From contig NC_092858.1 of the NCBI RefSeq assembly GCF_032062135.1, forward strand, positions 129,120,548-129,184,547: 64,000 nucleotides of DNA, given 5' to 3'. Made by a program: the position numbers and the translations under genes. Positions 10,351 through 22,199 of the stretch are shown here, piece by piece. This stretch comes from Pyxicephalus adspersus. Its lineage: Eukaryota > Chordata > Amphibia > Anura > Pyxicephalidae. The notes beneath the pieces are model-generated. The model was not told where the DNA came from. It did no database searches and saw only the letters and a program-made list of their open reading frames with translations. Each line of letters begins with the position of its first letter. Positions within the stretch are counted from its first letter, which is position 1.

Positions 10351-13299
10351 CTTTCATAGGTATTCAGTGAGAGCAAAAAGAATCCTTGTCTTCATTTGTA
10401 TTTAGTGCTAACTTACCCAAACACATGCTCCCATACTGTTTTCTTCTCTGGCAACAACTATATTATACCTGCTGGGCAGTTCTCATTGTGCTTGCACAGT
10501 AAGTGCCATGTTCTAAAACCAACAGAGTGTTCCAGCACCTGTTACCTCACTGCCATTCTGCATTGACTGTATACAGTAACAGGGGTCCACCGGTTAAACG
10601 GGCCTGATGTAGAGGGTATGCTAAATGACTCACAAGCAGTCAAAGGAACATTTTTTTACTGTAGTCTGCCATAATGATTTGGAGTAGTTTTCTGTAGAAA
10701 ACCTATACAGAACTAAGAAATTATCAAAACAAATGCCAGACAACAACTGCAAGGTGACAGTTGATGCACTGATGTCATTTCACTGCCAAAATTTAGCTTT
10801 AGTATGTGCTTTAGTTACATACCAGCAACTATGATTCGTATAATTGCACTGCCATACCAAAAACTAATGACAACAATGTGTTTTAATGTGTTGTTTTTTT
10901 ACAGAACTCCAAGCAACGTGTAAAGCAAATCAAACTTCAGGACACTCTACAATCATCTCAATTGAAATAATAGTATTGGTTATATATAGTTGTGTTGTTT
11001 GTGCCTAGAGAGAAGCCCTACCTTTTTTTCTAGAATATTGCATGCGCTCCTTGGTATACAAAGATTCTGACATGGGAAAGCAAATCTCTGCATTTGTCAA
11101 TGAAGTTGGCTAAGTTCATTAAGAAACAGTCCAGAACAAGGCATGGTAGTTAACTAAATAAGATCAGCTGCAGGGAGACCACGAGCTATATTAATGACTA
11201 GTCGTTTATCCTCTTACTGTCTTTGTGAACAGCTTCCACAATGCAGTTTCTGTTTTAAAGTTGTTCTTCAGTCAAACATATATAGCTGAATACCAACATA
11301 TGAGAAAAGATTCACCTTCCAAAAGTTTTGTAATTTGTTCCATTTATTTTTAAGATTTTATGCAGCCCTACCACACAGCACAGTCAGGTGATGCCCCAAC
11401 TACTGCAGTCAAACAATGCAGATGTATCACCTCCCTGTCCCCTGCCTGTAAAACCGTGCAGCTTCCTCTAATTCTTCATTATGTACAGGCAAGGCTGCAG
11501 AGGGTTCAGAATAAAAGTGGTCCTGGAACCAAGGGTCTAGGGTGCATCCTTACACGCCCATAGCTGGGTGGGTGATATCCTTCCCTAACTTCACTACAGA
11601 CAGAATAATGCTGCTTTCTGCAATACTGATTAGATATTTCCATTTTAATTATTATATTTTCTTCACTAATACACAAATGCAAAATAAATGCAAATTGCTT
11701 TTTCCTTCCTTCCTATTAACAATTAGAAAACTCTCAACCACCGAGAAACATCATATTTTACATTCAATGCATGCACAGTATGACTAAACAAGCCATGTAG
11801 TGGTTGTATACTTGAAGCTTGATGCTTTGTTGTGAAAAGGATTATAATGGTAGTGCAAGATTAAGATTATCATAAATGTAAATTATAGATGTCAGTCAGA
11901 AAAAGAAATATCCTATTTTTAGATTGGTAGAAATATTTTCTGCTTACTTTTGGTAAATCTTTTGGGTATCTAAATGCATTTAAATGCCAATTCCCTGTAA
12001 TAAATAGTTATACTTATCTTTCTGGAATCCTGTGTTTCCTATCTAACCTCAGTTCCAGCAAAGCACTCTTGGACCCTTTCTTTTGCAATCATGACATAAC
12101 AATTCGGAATTAGAACATATGTCCTCTACCTTGGCCAATAGTTCAATCCCCTGAGCCCTAGGTCATCACAGGACACAGTAGTGATATAGTGGGGATTAGA
12201 GGATGGAACCACAGTGCAAGTCACTGGACAGGTGGATGGAAGATACAATGTCATGTGTAATGTATGGGGTAATATTTCTGTTATTCTGCACAATACCTAC
12301 ATGGTGAAATCTCTAAGATGTGACAATGCATGTGTATGACCAGCTATTCAATGTTACAGAGTGCATGTGTAAACCAGATATTACATATTGTATTGTTCAT
12401 GTTCCTCGTTGATCTTCTAACCTTTTTGGAAACAAAGCATTTTTCAATTCAGTTTTTATAATGACTTTAAACCTGTTTAGATACCTAATTGACTATTGTC
12501 CAGCAAACAAGTTTATAGGCTAGATTAGCTTCTAAATAGAACCAGTCATGATTGGCATTAAGAAGAATTTCAGTATTCAATCTCAAAACCTAAAAAGTTA
12601 TTTGAAATATCCATTCCGCAGCAATGGTAGTGGGTCATGCTGCTAGAAATATTTTGTAGAAGTCAGATTGTTGCTTTAAAATCAAATCCTACAAATCCTA
12701 ATGCTACATTAATGTGGCACATGTGACTAGGAGCATACTTATTCTCATTGTGTACTTATTCATTGGCCATGCATGTAAAAGATACATTAACATAATCTAA
12801 CCATTCATTATTTGTTGTGGGTGGCTAGAGTCTACAGACCTGCGTTTATCTAGGTTTGCTTAGATGCTTTTAGCAGAAGTTTTTCTCTACCTATCTGACC
12901 ACTGTAAGCTGCTAACACCTCACTGACATGATCACCATGGCCATGTACTTTGAACTTTGTTATCGAATAATCCCGCATTAGCTGTAGGGGGGGAAGTAAC
13001 CATCGGTTGTACATACAAATGTTTATCAGGAATGTTTATTTTACCTTTCATTGTTATTATTGTCTATTTTTATTAGTTTATCGGACTAGTTAGAATTTTG
13101 TGAACCATGTTAAACCTTTGGAAGCCAATATGATTTATCACCTTCATTTTTTTGTTACACATTCATGACTACATAAAATAATAACAAGCAAAATAAATGT
13201 ATAAAGAATACTGGTAATTGCAAAGTTGTATTGATTTTTGAATGTCTTTGCATTCTAGCATTTGCTATGTTGCTATTTGTTTAGATACATATAACTCCA
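10351..13299. other. Unassigned intergenic sequence
   Basis: About 2.9 kb of AT-rich DNA in which I recognise no exon, repeat or motif cluster. Confidence 0.45.
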
Positions 13300-13417
13300 T
13301 TAGCTCAAAGCAATTAAGTCTGGTTGCTCAATGCATTACATAGCACTTTTACCTTTGTTAGCTCACAACAATTAGGTCAGGTTGCTCAATGCATTATATA
13401 TCACTTTCACCTTTATT
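13300..13417. repeat. 58-bp tandem duplication
   Basis: Two adjacent units begin TTAGCTCA at 13300 and 13358 and share GGTTGCTCAATGCATTA, then ACTTT.ACCTTT. They are about 85% alike. Confidence 0.85.
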
Positions 13418-13463
13418 ATCTTTAGTAGTCAAGTATTGTACAGCCTGAAGAAGGGATCTAAGC

Positions 13464-13945
13464 CAGGGGTGTCAAAATCTGGCCCACAAGACAAATTTGG
13501 CCCGCAACGTCCTTTTTTTTGGCCCCCAAAGGAACTCTAAATGTGAATTGGAGCTGGCCCGCCGCTGCATTGAAATAGCACCGCTACTACAATTCCCAGC
13601 ATCACTCGCATCTATAGACCCGCGGCCTCTCTGCCTGTGCGTGGCCCCGCTTTGGACTGTTTTATAGATGCAGGGAATTGTAGTAGCTGTGCTATTTCAG
13701 TGAAAAGGGAGTTCCAGCCACTCATAACATTAAGCTCCACATTGGACTGTTTTATAGAAGCAGGAAATTGTAGTATTGGTGCTATTTCAATGAAGAGGGA
13801 GTTCCAGACACTCATAACATTAAGCCCCATATTGGACTGTTTTCTTGACTTGTAGTAGCGGTGCTATTTCAGTTTCAGGTTTGGCCCGCAACTTTGTCGA
13901 AGTTTTTATCTTTGGCCCACTGCGTATTTGAGTTCGACACCCCTG
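13464..13945. mobile_element. hAT nonautonomous element with 90-bp internal repeats
   Basis: The 482-bp element has perfect 10-bp terminal inverted repeats, CAGGGGTGTC and GACACCCCTG. A perfect 8-bp target duplication, ATCTAAGC, lies at 13456-13463 and 13946-13953. The subterminal 'TTTGGCCCGCAAC' phrase is repeated near both ends, as in many hAT elements. The interior holds three 90-bp tandem units starting TTGGACTGTTTT at 13652, 13742 and 13832 (the last truncated), and an inverted partner of that unit at about 13567-13600. The 72-codon ORFs across it are readings of the repeat units, not a transposase. Confidence 0.95.
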
Positions 13946-13953
13946 ATCTAAGC

Positions 13954-14337
13954 CATAAGGATTATTATTCAAACTACAAACTTTCTGCCCTGCTCTTTTA
14001 GTCATTTATTATGTAGTTTTAAATCTTCTTATAAAAGTCCAATAAATTGTAAAATTATCTCAAGATCCTCATGAAAGGCATTATTAGAATACCAAACTAA
14101 CCACGATAACCACTTACTTTAAACATTTGGATATTTTCCTGTACAGATATACTTTTATTAAAGCTTTTAGTAAACTCACACGTAGGTTACACTACATACC
14201 TACCAAAGCACCAGCTTCCAGCCAAACTTTATTCACGGCTGGATTGATATACGTCCATTAAAGCTTATAGCATGGCCAGCACAAGAGGTGTTTGGCTTTC
14301 AGGCTGTAACTACATATAGGTAAACTTGCTTGGGTAA
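13954..14337. other. Unassigned spacer
   Basis: AT-rich spacer between two DNA transposons. Nothing recognised. Confidence 0.5.
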
Positions 14338-14652
14338 AGCTACGTACACACGTCAGATTTTTATCGCCCGATAATCGGCATCGGCCAATTATCGGGCGAA
14401 AATCTGCCGTGTGTACAGTCGGTGTCGTCCATCGTCCGGACGACCGACCTGCCGGATCCACGGACGATGGACGACAGCCGATCGTAATGAAAGTGAAGGG
14501 GAGAGCGCTCCGTCGCTCTCCCCCTCCCCTCTCCATAGAGCATGAACGGTGCTGTATGTACAGCACCGTTCATGCATCGTGCACTCCCTTGTCGTTGGAA
14601 AGGATCTTGAAAGATCCTTTCCAACGACAAAAATTGGCAGTGTGTACGCAGC
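14338..14652. mobile_element. Five-hairpin TTAA-type MITE
   Basis: The termini AGCTACGTACACACG and, reverse-complemented, AGCTGCGTACACACT form inverted repeats of about 29 bp. The right flank is TTAA (14653-14656); the left is GTAA. Between them is a chain of palindromes with perfect arms: CGCCCGATAAT at 14365-14375 with its partner at 14388-14398; a 15-bp arm at 14424-14438 with 14461-14475; GGGGAGAGCG at 14498-14507 with 14514-14523; a 16-bp arm at 14541-14556 with 14559-14574; a 17-bp arm at 14591-14607 with 14612-14628. No protein is encoded. Related copies are at 31798 and 54454, and probably 37300. The TTAA suggests mobilisation by a piggyBac- or Kolobok-type transposase. Confidence 0.9.
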
Positions 14653-14802
14653 TTAAGGGTCACCAAAGGTTTGACAGTCATATTTAAAATTTGGTAAGCC
14701 CAAACTTACTGATAAATTTATTGAGAAGGATGAATCCTATTAATAAATTCTGCGCCATAGCTGCCGGTCAGTTTCATTCAAAATAAAATTAGCCAGTAGT
14801 AA

Positions 14803-15296
14803 GACATTTCTAATGAGGCAAAACTGGCTGAATTTTTTTTTTCGGAAAACAAAGAGTACGGGCAAGGTTTTCTTACTACAAGAACTAAGAAACCGGAAAT
14901 AACAAAATTTGGCAACAGCAAGAGAATTTTATCCAGCATGAAATTTATTAGTGACAAAGGCCATAGTCTAGGGCTTTATCAAAGATGGAAAGAGGTAAGT
15001 TATGGGGATCCCCTGGGAAATCAGTTGGGTCAAGGGCCACCCCCTTAACAGTAATTTCTTTCTTTCTCTTCCTATTTTAGCTTTATCAAAGAATTAAATA
15101 CTGCAGAGGATGCAATGGTGTCATGTTAAAAACCACAATGGCAGTTTTAATCAAGGATAATAAGGCTATTCTCTGTACTTCTAAGGTGTATATTGTATAC
15201 ATATTATATATACCAGTGTTTCTCAAGGTTCCTAAAGGGGTTGCTAGGGCTTCCCTGAGCAATGAGCAATTTTTGCCTCTTAGGTCAGTTCAGTGA
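14803..15296 (+). other. Split 135-codon open frame with an 86-base intron-like segment
   Basis: An open frame after a TAA at 14800-14802 runs 64 codons to 14994. There it meets a strong donor, GAG/GTAAGT, and 86 bases later a strong acceptor, TTCTTTCTTTCTCTTCC then TATTTTAG, ending at 15080. Joining 14994 to 15081 keeps the frame open (phase 0) for 71 more codons to a TGA at 15294-15296. The intron-like segment has an in-frame TAA and is not a multiple of three. A possible start ATG is at 14938. The 12-mer CTTTATCAAAGA occurs just before the donor (14974) and right after the acceptor (15081). The translation matches no family I know, and its last 27 codons run into a hAT-like repeat at 15214. 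It may be a chance structure. Confidence 0.3.
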
Positions 15297-15408
15297 CACC
15301 AATGATCTATTTGGCTTTCTGTAAGGGTGGAATTCTTCCCACTTGCTAGCAGTTATATCAGTTATATAGAAAGTTCTATCAGGGATTCCCCCATGTTGAG
15401 AAAGGCTG
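15214..15408. mobile_element. hAT-like MITE
   Basis: The element starts CAGTGTTTCTCAAGG and ends TTGAGAAAGGCTG, an inverted pair. The flanking octamers ATATATAC and ATCTATAG agree at 6 of 8 positions, consistent with a decayed 8-bp duplication. The body carries 'GAGCAATGAGCAATTTTTGC' and 'GTAAGGGTGGAATTCTTCCC', shared with 43494-43786. Confidence 0.7.
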
Positions 15409-18400
15409 ATCTATAGGGATACATTTGCTGTTTGGTTTGCAAGTCTGTGCAAACAATTGCAAAGTTCATTCTTTACTTTCTATTCAAACTCTTTGTACAG
15501 ACTGTGTGGGTTTGTGGATTCTCACACACAGGCAGTCAGTGATGTCACAGCAAGCACAATTAACAAATGTAATGGGAGTCTTTTAAAGAACCACAATTGC
15601 ATTTGTATGTCGCCCACGCTCCAGACCCACCCTATTTAGATATTCTGCTTTAGATTGCTCACATTTTTCCTCACCCTTCTGCCACTCCTGAGGAATATAG
15701 TAAACATTTAGTACTGTAATCTCTTGTCCTGGGAAGAACAGATTAATGCCCTTTATGACGATAAAGAAAAATACTTTTTTCTCTCTATACATATTTCTTT
15801 ACATTTATTTTTAAAACTCCCCCTCATATTCAGAATATATGTATGTTAATGTATTTATAAACATATGTATGTTTAAGGTATTTTGTGTAATGCTGACACC
15901 TAAGTATGAGGCCTGATTGACACTAATGCTTTCAAAAACATCCTGGGCTTTTATGTATTATTAATGTGTATATGCTAATTGCAAAGAGGGCAAATTAACT
16001 TCAGCAGTGCAAGGCCCCTTGTCCCATGTCTTGTTTAGACAGACCACTGTATTCTACCCCTAAAGCAAGCTAGTACCTCCTTCTTTCCCCATTTTGCCTT
16101 AATTTACATTCGTCCCTGTCCCTCTTAAAAATTACAAATATGCACATTAAACGTATTTCCTGTTTCAAAGGTGCAAATGTACTTTCTACCTGCTCTTTGC
16201 CCTGTATAGCTAAACATTATTTTTTTTCCCCCTGTTGTACAAACATGCACATTTTATCCCCACTCCACTTCATATGCACCTACACATTCCACTAAATTCT
16301 TGCTCCAGCACGCAGAATATACTCCCTCTCTGTCCCATATACACATAGGCAAACATTGATGAGCTACCAACTTCATGTTCCAAGGATGCAAATATGCAGA
16401 TTCATCTTATGAACGTAAGCACAACTGAACTTATTGGGGTTCATTTTGTGAAGGATCTTAGTTGAAAGGGGTAAAAATGTGCAAACAGGCACATAAAAAA
16501 AAGTTTTTGCTTTTACATGACTGGATGGATGAAGTCAGCACATTTCCATGTAATCCATGTGCATAGTGATAATTTGCTTTTTAATTTAACAATTTAAATT
16601 CTTTTTCCTTCCCTTTAGGCACCTTTATTGTCACCTGTATATATTCAGACAGGCTAAATTGGTGTGTGATTTATGAGCACCCCATGGATTTCTCAACCCA
16701 AAAGCAAAAATATACAAAAATCTTGTTGTAGTCATTTTTATTTTGGGTAATATATAGGTTTACCACCTGAGATCCTTTTTAGAAAGCTGTCATGATAGCT
16801 GTATGGGAGTAATACAAATGAGTCTGTGCAGCAATAAACCTTCGGTTTCTCAGTTGTAAAGAAACCGTCCTTCATAATGACAGGCAGGAAGCTGTGTCAG
16901 TAATTTTCTGTCTGCTGGTAGCAGTATGGGAATAAGACAAAGCACAGGAGAGTTGTCACTGAAGTGAAACGGTAGAGTCCTACTGTTCTCTCTTCAAAGG
17001 ATAGACAATGAAGATAATAGTAAAAGTGAAAAATGCTGGGTTGCTAATCTAGAATTTTTTTGTCATAGATAATTTAATAGGCAGAAAGCTCAACATTATT
17101 TGACATGTCACCATAACCACATTACACAGAAATCTTTTTTTATGTATTTACACATTTTTTAAGTTTGTCTGAGAAATGAAGAGCCAAATCTTCTCTAACC
17201 AACTATTGCATAAAAGTAAAGTAAAGTTAGCATGCTGTTTATACAGATATTTATTACATTTTTATTAGCGTTTCTGTAGCGAGTTGTATTTTTATGTTTA
17301 ATAATGGCATATGTGAGGCCTTGGCTCAATGGCAATGTTTACCCAGACATCAATTTCCCAATCAAGAACCAAAGTCTCCATCCAAGTCCCCACTAAGCCA
17401 TGGGAGGCTAGTTGCACCATACCAGCATTTAGGGCGTAGCAACTTAAAGGATGGTGTCTGGTGGACAAGGATAGGCAGAGAATTAGGGACACACAAGGGC
17501 AGGCTACACAGGCCTTGGAAAGAGCAATAGTGTCAAACAAAATAATTGGGTGACAGCTGATCAGATGGCATACCTGTGATCAAACATGGAAAGGAAGCAA
17601 TCCAGGCAAAGTATTAAAGGGTAAAGAGCATTTACAGTCAGCAGTGTAGAAGTATGCATACCTGTAGGCATGTCTGCTTGGCATGAAACCCTGAAGCCAA
17701 GACCCCTCAACACACACACTGTTGTATGGAGCTAAAGATAAGTTGGCAAGAGCTGATAGCATAATGTCTTGTTCGCTGTAGCAGATCTATGTGGTTTTCA
17801 TGCATTTCTGTCTGTTTTCCCGTGTTTCCAATAAAACAAGATGGGCAAAACCATGTGCTCAGCAACATTTTGACTTGTAAGTGTTCTTCATGCAGCAGTT
17901 TAACATATTGTTTCAATACGCAGAAGAGACATTGCTAATCTTGCTTCATTAGTTCCATGATAAGTACACGGGATACAGTACCCAATTCACTCAACATGAC
18001 CAGCATAAAAAACAGATGGTAGTTTATCTCAAAGCTTTAACGACTGATAGTGTAAGCTTTTAGATTAGGCCCTGGTACACAACAAATGTTATCAGTATAT
18101 TAAAAAACTTAAATTATATGCCTAAACTGACACTGGGACTGGCATTTCTATTCTAATTAAAACAAAACTAAAGTTCCACTTTCATACATACAGGTCATTT
18201 ACTGGAGAAAGGGACAGAAAAATACATTCCAAAAGAGGAATATATATCTTCTGTGCAGGTCCCCAGAGTTTCTTCCATAACCTGCAAGTATACACAGCGC
18301 ATTATGGCAGATTTGCATGATAAACCACCCTGTTCCAGTTATTTAACAGCCAAACGTTCCCTCATTAATCCATTGTCTTTGCCAAGCCATTTTCAAGGCA

Positions 18401-19900
18401 CAGTATCGTAAGTACTCCCTGGCACCCAATGCAAGCTGAGAATTTACACTTAGCTGTACATGTACAACTCAGCATATATTTAAAAGAAAATTGCTAGTAG
18501 GTGAGGCAAATGTTTATATACTCATACAGTAGTTGTGTCTAAACTAAAATTTGCATGGCCAAACATGCAAAAACATGTTGAACATGGTTCAACATGCAAA
18601 AACCATAGTCAGAGTCTGATTCAAAAACTTGGTCTGCGTCTGTAACCAGATCAGCATGACAGCCAGGCAGTTTGCATTAGCAGGAGAGATGGGTGATGGC
18701 TGCCCCCAAATATCCCAGAATAGTATTCCTTTAAGCAATAAAAACCTGCTCAGATAAAGCGTGTCAGCACAGCAGATGCAATAAAACAACCAATTCACAC
18801 CTGCCAGCCATCCTTTCAGCATGCTATGGTCTAGAATATTTCAAGGTCTTACTGACAGAGATGGATATATAACTCATGTGAAGTACCTGCCACTTCCCTA
18901 ACCATTTTCATCATTGATTACAAATGTATTTTCCATTACGGAAGTTCACCTTACTTCTTACTAATACAAACAGGCTGTACACCTGGATACAGGCATTGAT
19001 TCATAAGCACAAATCAAATGAATCTGCACAGATAAAAAGATTTTGCATTTGATGCTCATAGACAAACATCAACCATTTATTTTAGAAAATACTATTTTAG
19101 ACACATATCATGTATGTTTGTTTAAAACTTAGTCGGTTCCTGTATAGTATAAACATTAACGCAGAACTGAGGGTTGGTTGTTCATCATTTAGATTTCTAA
19201 AGCACATCTGCATAGTTTTACCAAAGCACTGCACCACAACATTCAGCCAGTTGACATATTTGTTGTGGGGTGCTATAACACGGGTGCGTTTTGACTGTTA
19301 TGTGCATTGGAGTGCATGATATATAAACTGAATAAAGCTGATCTAACACCAACCATTGAAACTACTATGTTGTAGTGCTCAATCAAACCAGAAGTAAATA
19401 ATATTCCTGCTTTGACATAGAAAAACTGCAATAACAAAATACTGGTAAGCATTTACAAAAAATAAAATCTTGTGCCTTTACCTTCAAAATCTTTTCAACT
19501 ATCTGATGTCTTTTCCATTAGGAATATTTAATACTCACTCCCCCTTCATCTATTGAAAACATAAAAACTTCAGCAGCCATGCTGTATAATACAAGCACAC
19601 AAACATCAATTTACCTTAGGTAACCTCTAGTCGAGACAGACCGTGTGCCTAATTTTAATCTCATTGTTTCATTCAGGAACAGCCATACATACAGCTGCAT
19701 ATGGTCAATTCTGCTATACACAGAATGCCAATATGTAGATGCATCTAGTGATATATTATAAATCCAAATGTACATGGTACTACAGTCAGGTAATAGGAAG
19801 TTTGCATTGTCAATATTTTTATATATTTAATATACGCTTTACTCTTAGATTTGTATAATAAAATATACCTCAACGTTTTAATATTTACTGTATTCTTCTT
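15409..19900. other. Unassigned intergenic sequence
   Basis: About 4.5 kb without a supported gene. The ORFs at 15457, 15583, 17294-17540, 17580 and 18589 are short and unrecognisable. The stretch at 17290-17560 is somewhat richer in GC and may be an old repeat. No motif cluster was seen. Confidence 0.4.
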
Positions 19901-20165
19901 TATAAGAGCAGATGGGAGTAGTTGGAAACCACTTTGTGCAAGCGTTTGCATTTGTGCTGCAGTTGTGGTTGGGTTGCACGATCGTTCCTGGAAGCAACGT
20001 GTTGCTTCTGGTGCATGGATGCTTTTCCTTCTCTGGAGGAAGAACAGCAATGCCACAACAAATGAACAGGCAATGCGTGCAAATGTGTAAATCTGGAGTG
20101 CGGTTTGCCACTCCTGGAGGCATAGCAGCAACTTGCTTTGCGCCTTGGAGCAGCTAACCATACAG
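19901..20165. repeat. GC-richer block, possible unclassified transposon
   Basis: Base composition changes sharply against the AT-rich flanks. The block contains an 18-bp palindrome, GAAGCAACGTGTTGCTTC, at 19991-20008. Five overlapping ORFs on both strands reflect low stop density, not coding. It reads like an old repeat, but I cannot name a family. Confidence 0.35.
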
Positions 20166-20440
20166 GTCTGAAAAAGGGTTTAATGGTTTCATACTCCCCG
20201 AAGAGGAATGTTTATCAGACTTAAGTTTAGGTTTAAGACAAGTGGGCCTTACAGTCTGACACTGAGCTGACATTTCTGATCTGACATAAAATAAATGTGA
20301 ATTACAGCGCACATAGAAATTACTAATGAAGAGTATTGTTTCAAATTCTTAAAAAAATGTCTTTTTGTGATGGATGCTCTGTCGTTGTTATGTATTGATG
20401 CACACATGCTTTGCATTAAATTGGAACCAACCTCAAATCT
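20166..20440. other. Unassigned spacer
   Basis: Nothing recognised. Confidence 0.45.
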
Positions 20441-20720
20441 AAAAAGTTGCTACCAAGCAGGTCCTTTATTGCAGAAGAGACAGGCGATGTCTCATCTGCA
20501 ATAAAATAACCTTACCTGCCAGATTGCAATTTTTTAATTACCCTTACCTGTCCTTTCTGCGTCACAGGCGCCAGCATCTTTACACGATTTTCTTCCTAGT
20601 GTCAGGTTTTCGACCATGTTGGTTGGCCAGGCCGGAATAATGAAAATCCCAGCAGCCTAATTGAGCAGCTCAGCAGAAACAGGCGGGTAAGTGGAGCTAT
20701 AGTGGAGCTATAATGCAGAA
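20441..20720. mobile_element. Hairpin-bearing DNA-transposon fragment
   Basis: A long hairpin at about 20467-20507 has arms TTTATTGCAGA/GAGACA and TGTCTC/TCTGCAATAAA around GGCGA. The downstream 'CCTTACCTGCC' and 'CCTTACCTGTCC' phrases recur in the TE at 36010-36360. Ends were not determined. Confidence 0.5.
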
Positions 20721-20928
20721 TATTCATTAGAAAAAGTTGTCAGCACAGTATATTGCAGGTTATGCAACACCTACACCTTCCCATTTCAACACAGCGAACC
20801 ACAACATATATCTATGCTAAGAAAAAATAATAGCTGCATTTTACTTTTGTTAGCCAGAAATGCCACTTCTGTGCCCCTGTCTAAATCTGCTGACTCAGAA
20901 TGGAAATCCCAACCTAGAGCCAATCTCC

Positions 20929-20963
<35 letters not shown>
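20929..20963. repeat. (TATC)n microsatellite
   Basis: Nearly nine perfect CTAT repeats, followed by CCATCAATCATCATCATC. Confidence 0.95.
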
Positions 20964-22199
20964 CATCAATCATCATCATCTAGCCATTCAGTGAGAGCGT
21001 CCTGATACTAGATAATTTCATTGCCATGATTATTTTCAGAATTCACGCTAAAAAGTTGAAACTGTGACCAGACAGGCACACCGAAGACAATTTTGTGGTC
21101 AGGTTACTAGCTGGCCACTGTGCAGTCTGCATTTATGTTAAAATAACTTACAGGTTTGCTTTAAGGCTGCACAAAAGAAATGGATATAACTTTCACAATA
21201 GCAATCATGCGCTGATTTTGGCTGTCATCGGTCCACGGTTCATGTCTCTGATGAGCAGAGGTTTCTGCAGGACACAGTGTATGTCAGCATAGGACTGCTC
21301 ACTGGCAGACATAAAAATGCAGACACAACATGTCCTGCAGGAGCCTTTATTCATGGAACAGATGAATGAAAGCTCACTGACAACGGATGACAGCTGGCAA
21401 AGTCAGCAATTGATTGTTAGTGAGAAGATCATGAATCTTAAAACTTGAGCAAATGCAGCCAAAGAAACATTTGTTATATTCAAAATATCACATTTTAAAT
21501 TAGAACATATGTGGCCAAAAAAAGGGCTGATGGCTGTCCTCTGATCAAACGGTGTTATGCTGGTCTAATGTATATTGTAACGGCACTGCTGGCAAGGGTG
21601 TCTTGGAAAAAATCAAGCAGGTTAGAAGATCTACTATTCATCTTCTATTTCCCATCCATCAGGCTAAGCAGGATATGTTTGCTGCACACCTTCCCTATTT
21701 ATATGCAAAATAATGTCACCAATGGTGACCATTTGTATTGTGGGATGTGTTGGTGTACATATAAGCCTGAGGCTTATTGAAGTGTGCCTACACATCTATT
21801 AACTTAAGGACAGTTTATTTAAAGTACTAGTTTCCTATTGTTGGTAGAGTCACAAAAGGTTATAACTTTTGTAGGGTTTTTTTGCTGTCTCTGTCCCCAC
21901 TGAGAAGATTTTCCTTTTCTTTCTGTCCTGGTGACCATTATCGGCCTAAAAGTGAGGGAACAATCCAAAATTTTGAGTTTATTCCCTGCTAAGGCAGTAC
22001 AATATCAAAGGACCAGTGTATACATGCTAGATTTTCACATGATAATTCATCTTGGGTGAGAGGGTTCAGTAAGTGATGGCCGACAACTAGACCCAAAGAG
22101 TTGCTAGTTGCTACAAATTTTTCTGCTAAGAGTTGCTGCTGTAGCTGACCACAATGTTTCTCTTGGTGGCCACAAGTCAACAATGTGCCTTGGTTATTA
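20964..22199. other. Unassigned intergenic sequence
   Basis: No recognisable gene. The 89-codon ORF at 21511 lacks any known motif. Confidence 0.45.

Noticed and set aside
13612..13855. Two 72-codon ORFs with internal repeats
   Set aside because: They translate the 90-bp tandem units of the hAT element.
14258..14687. ORFs of 62-106 codons on both strands
   Set aside because: All lie in the five-hairpin MITE; palindromic DNA opens both strands together.
19745..20161. Cluster of five overlapping ORFs, up to 138 codons
   Set aside because: Frames on both strands are equally open, there is no domain, and the block has palindromic repeat texture.
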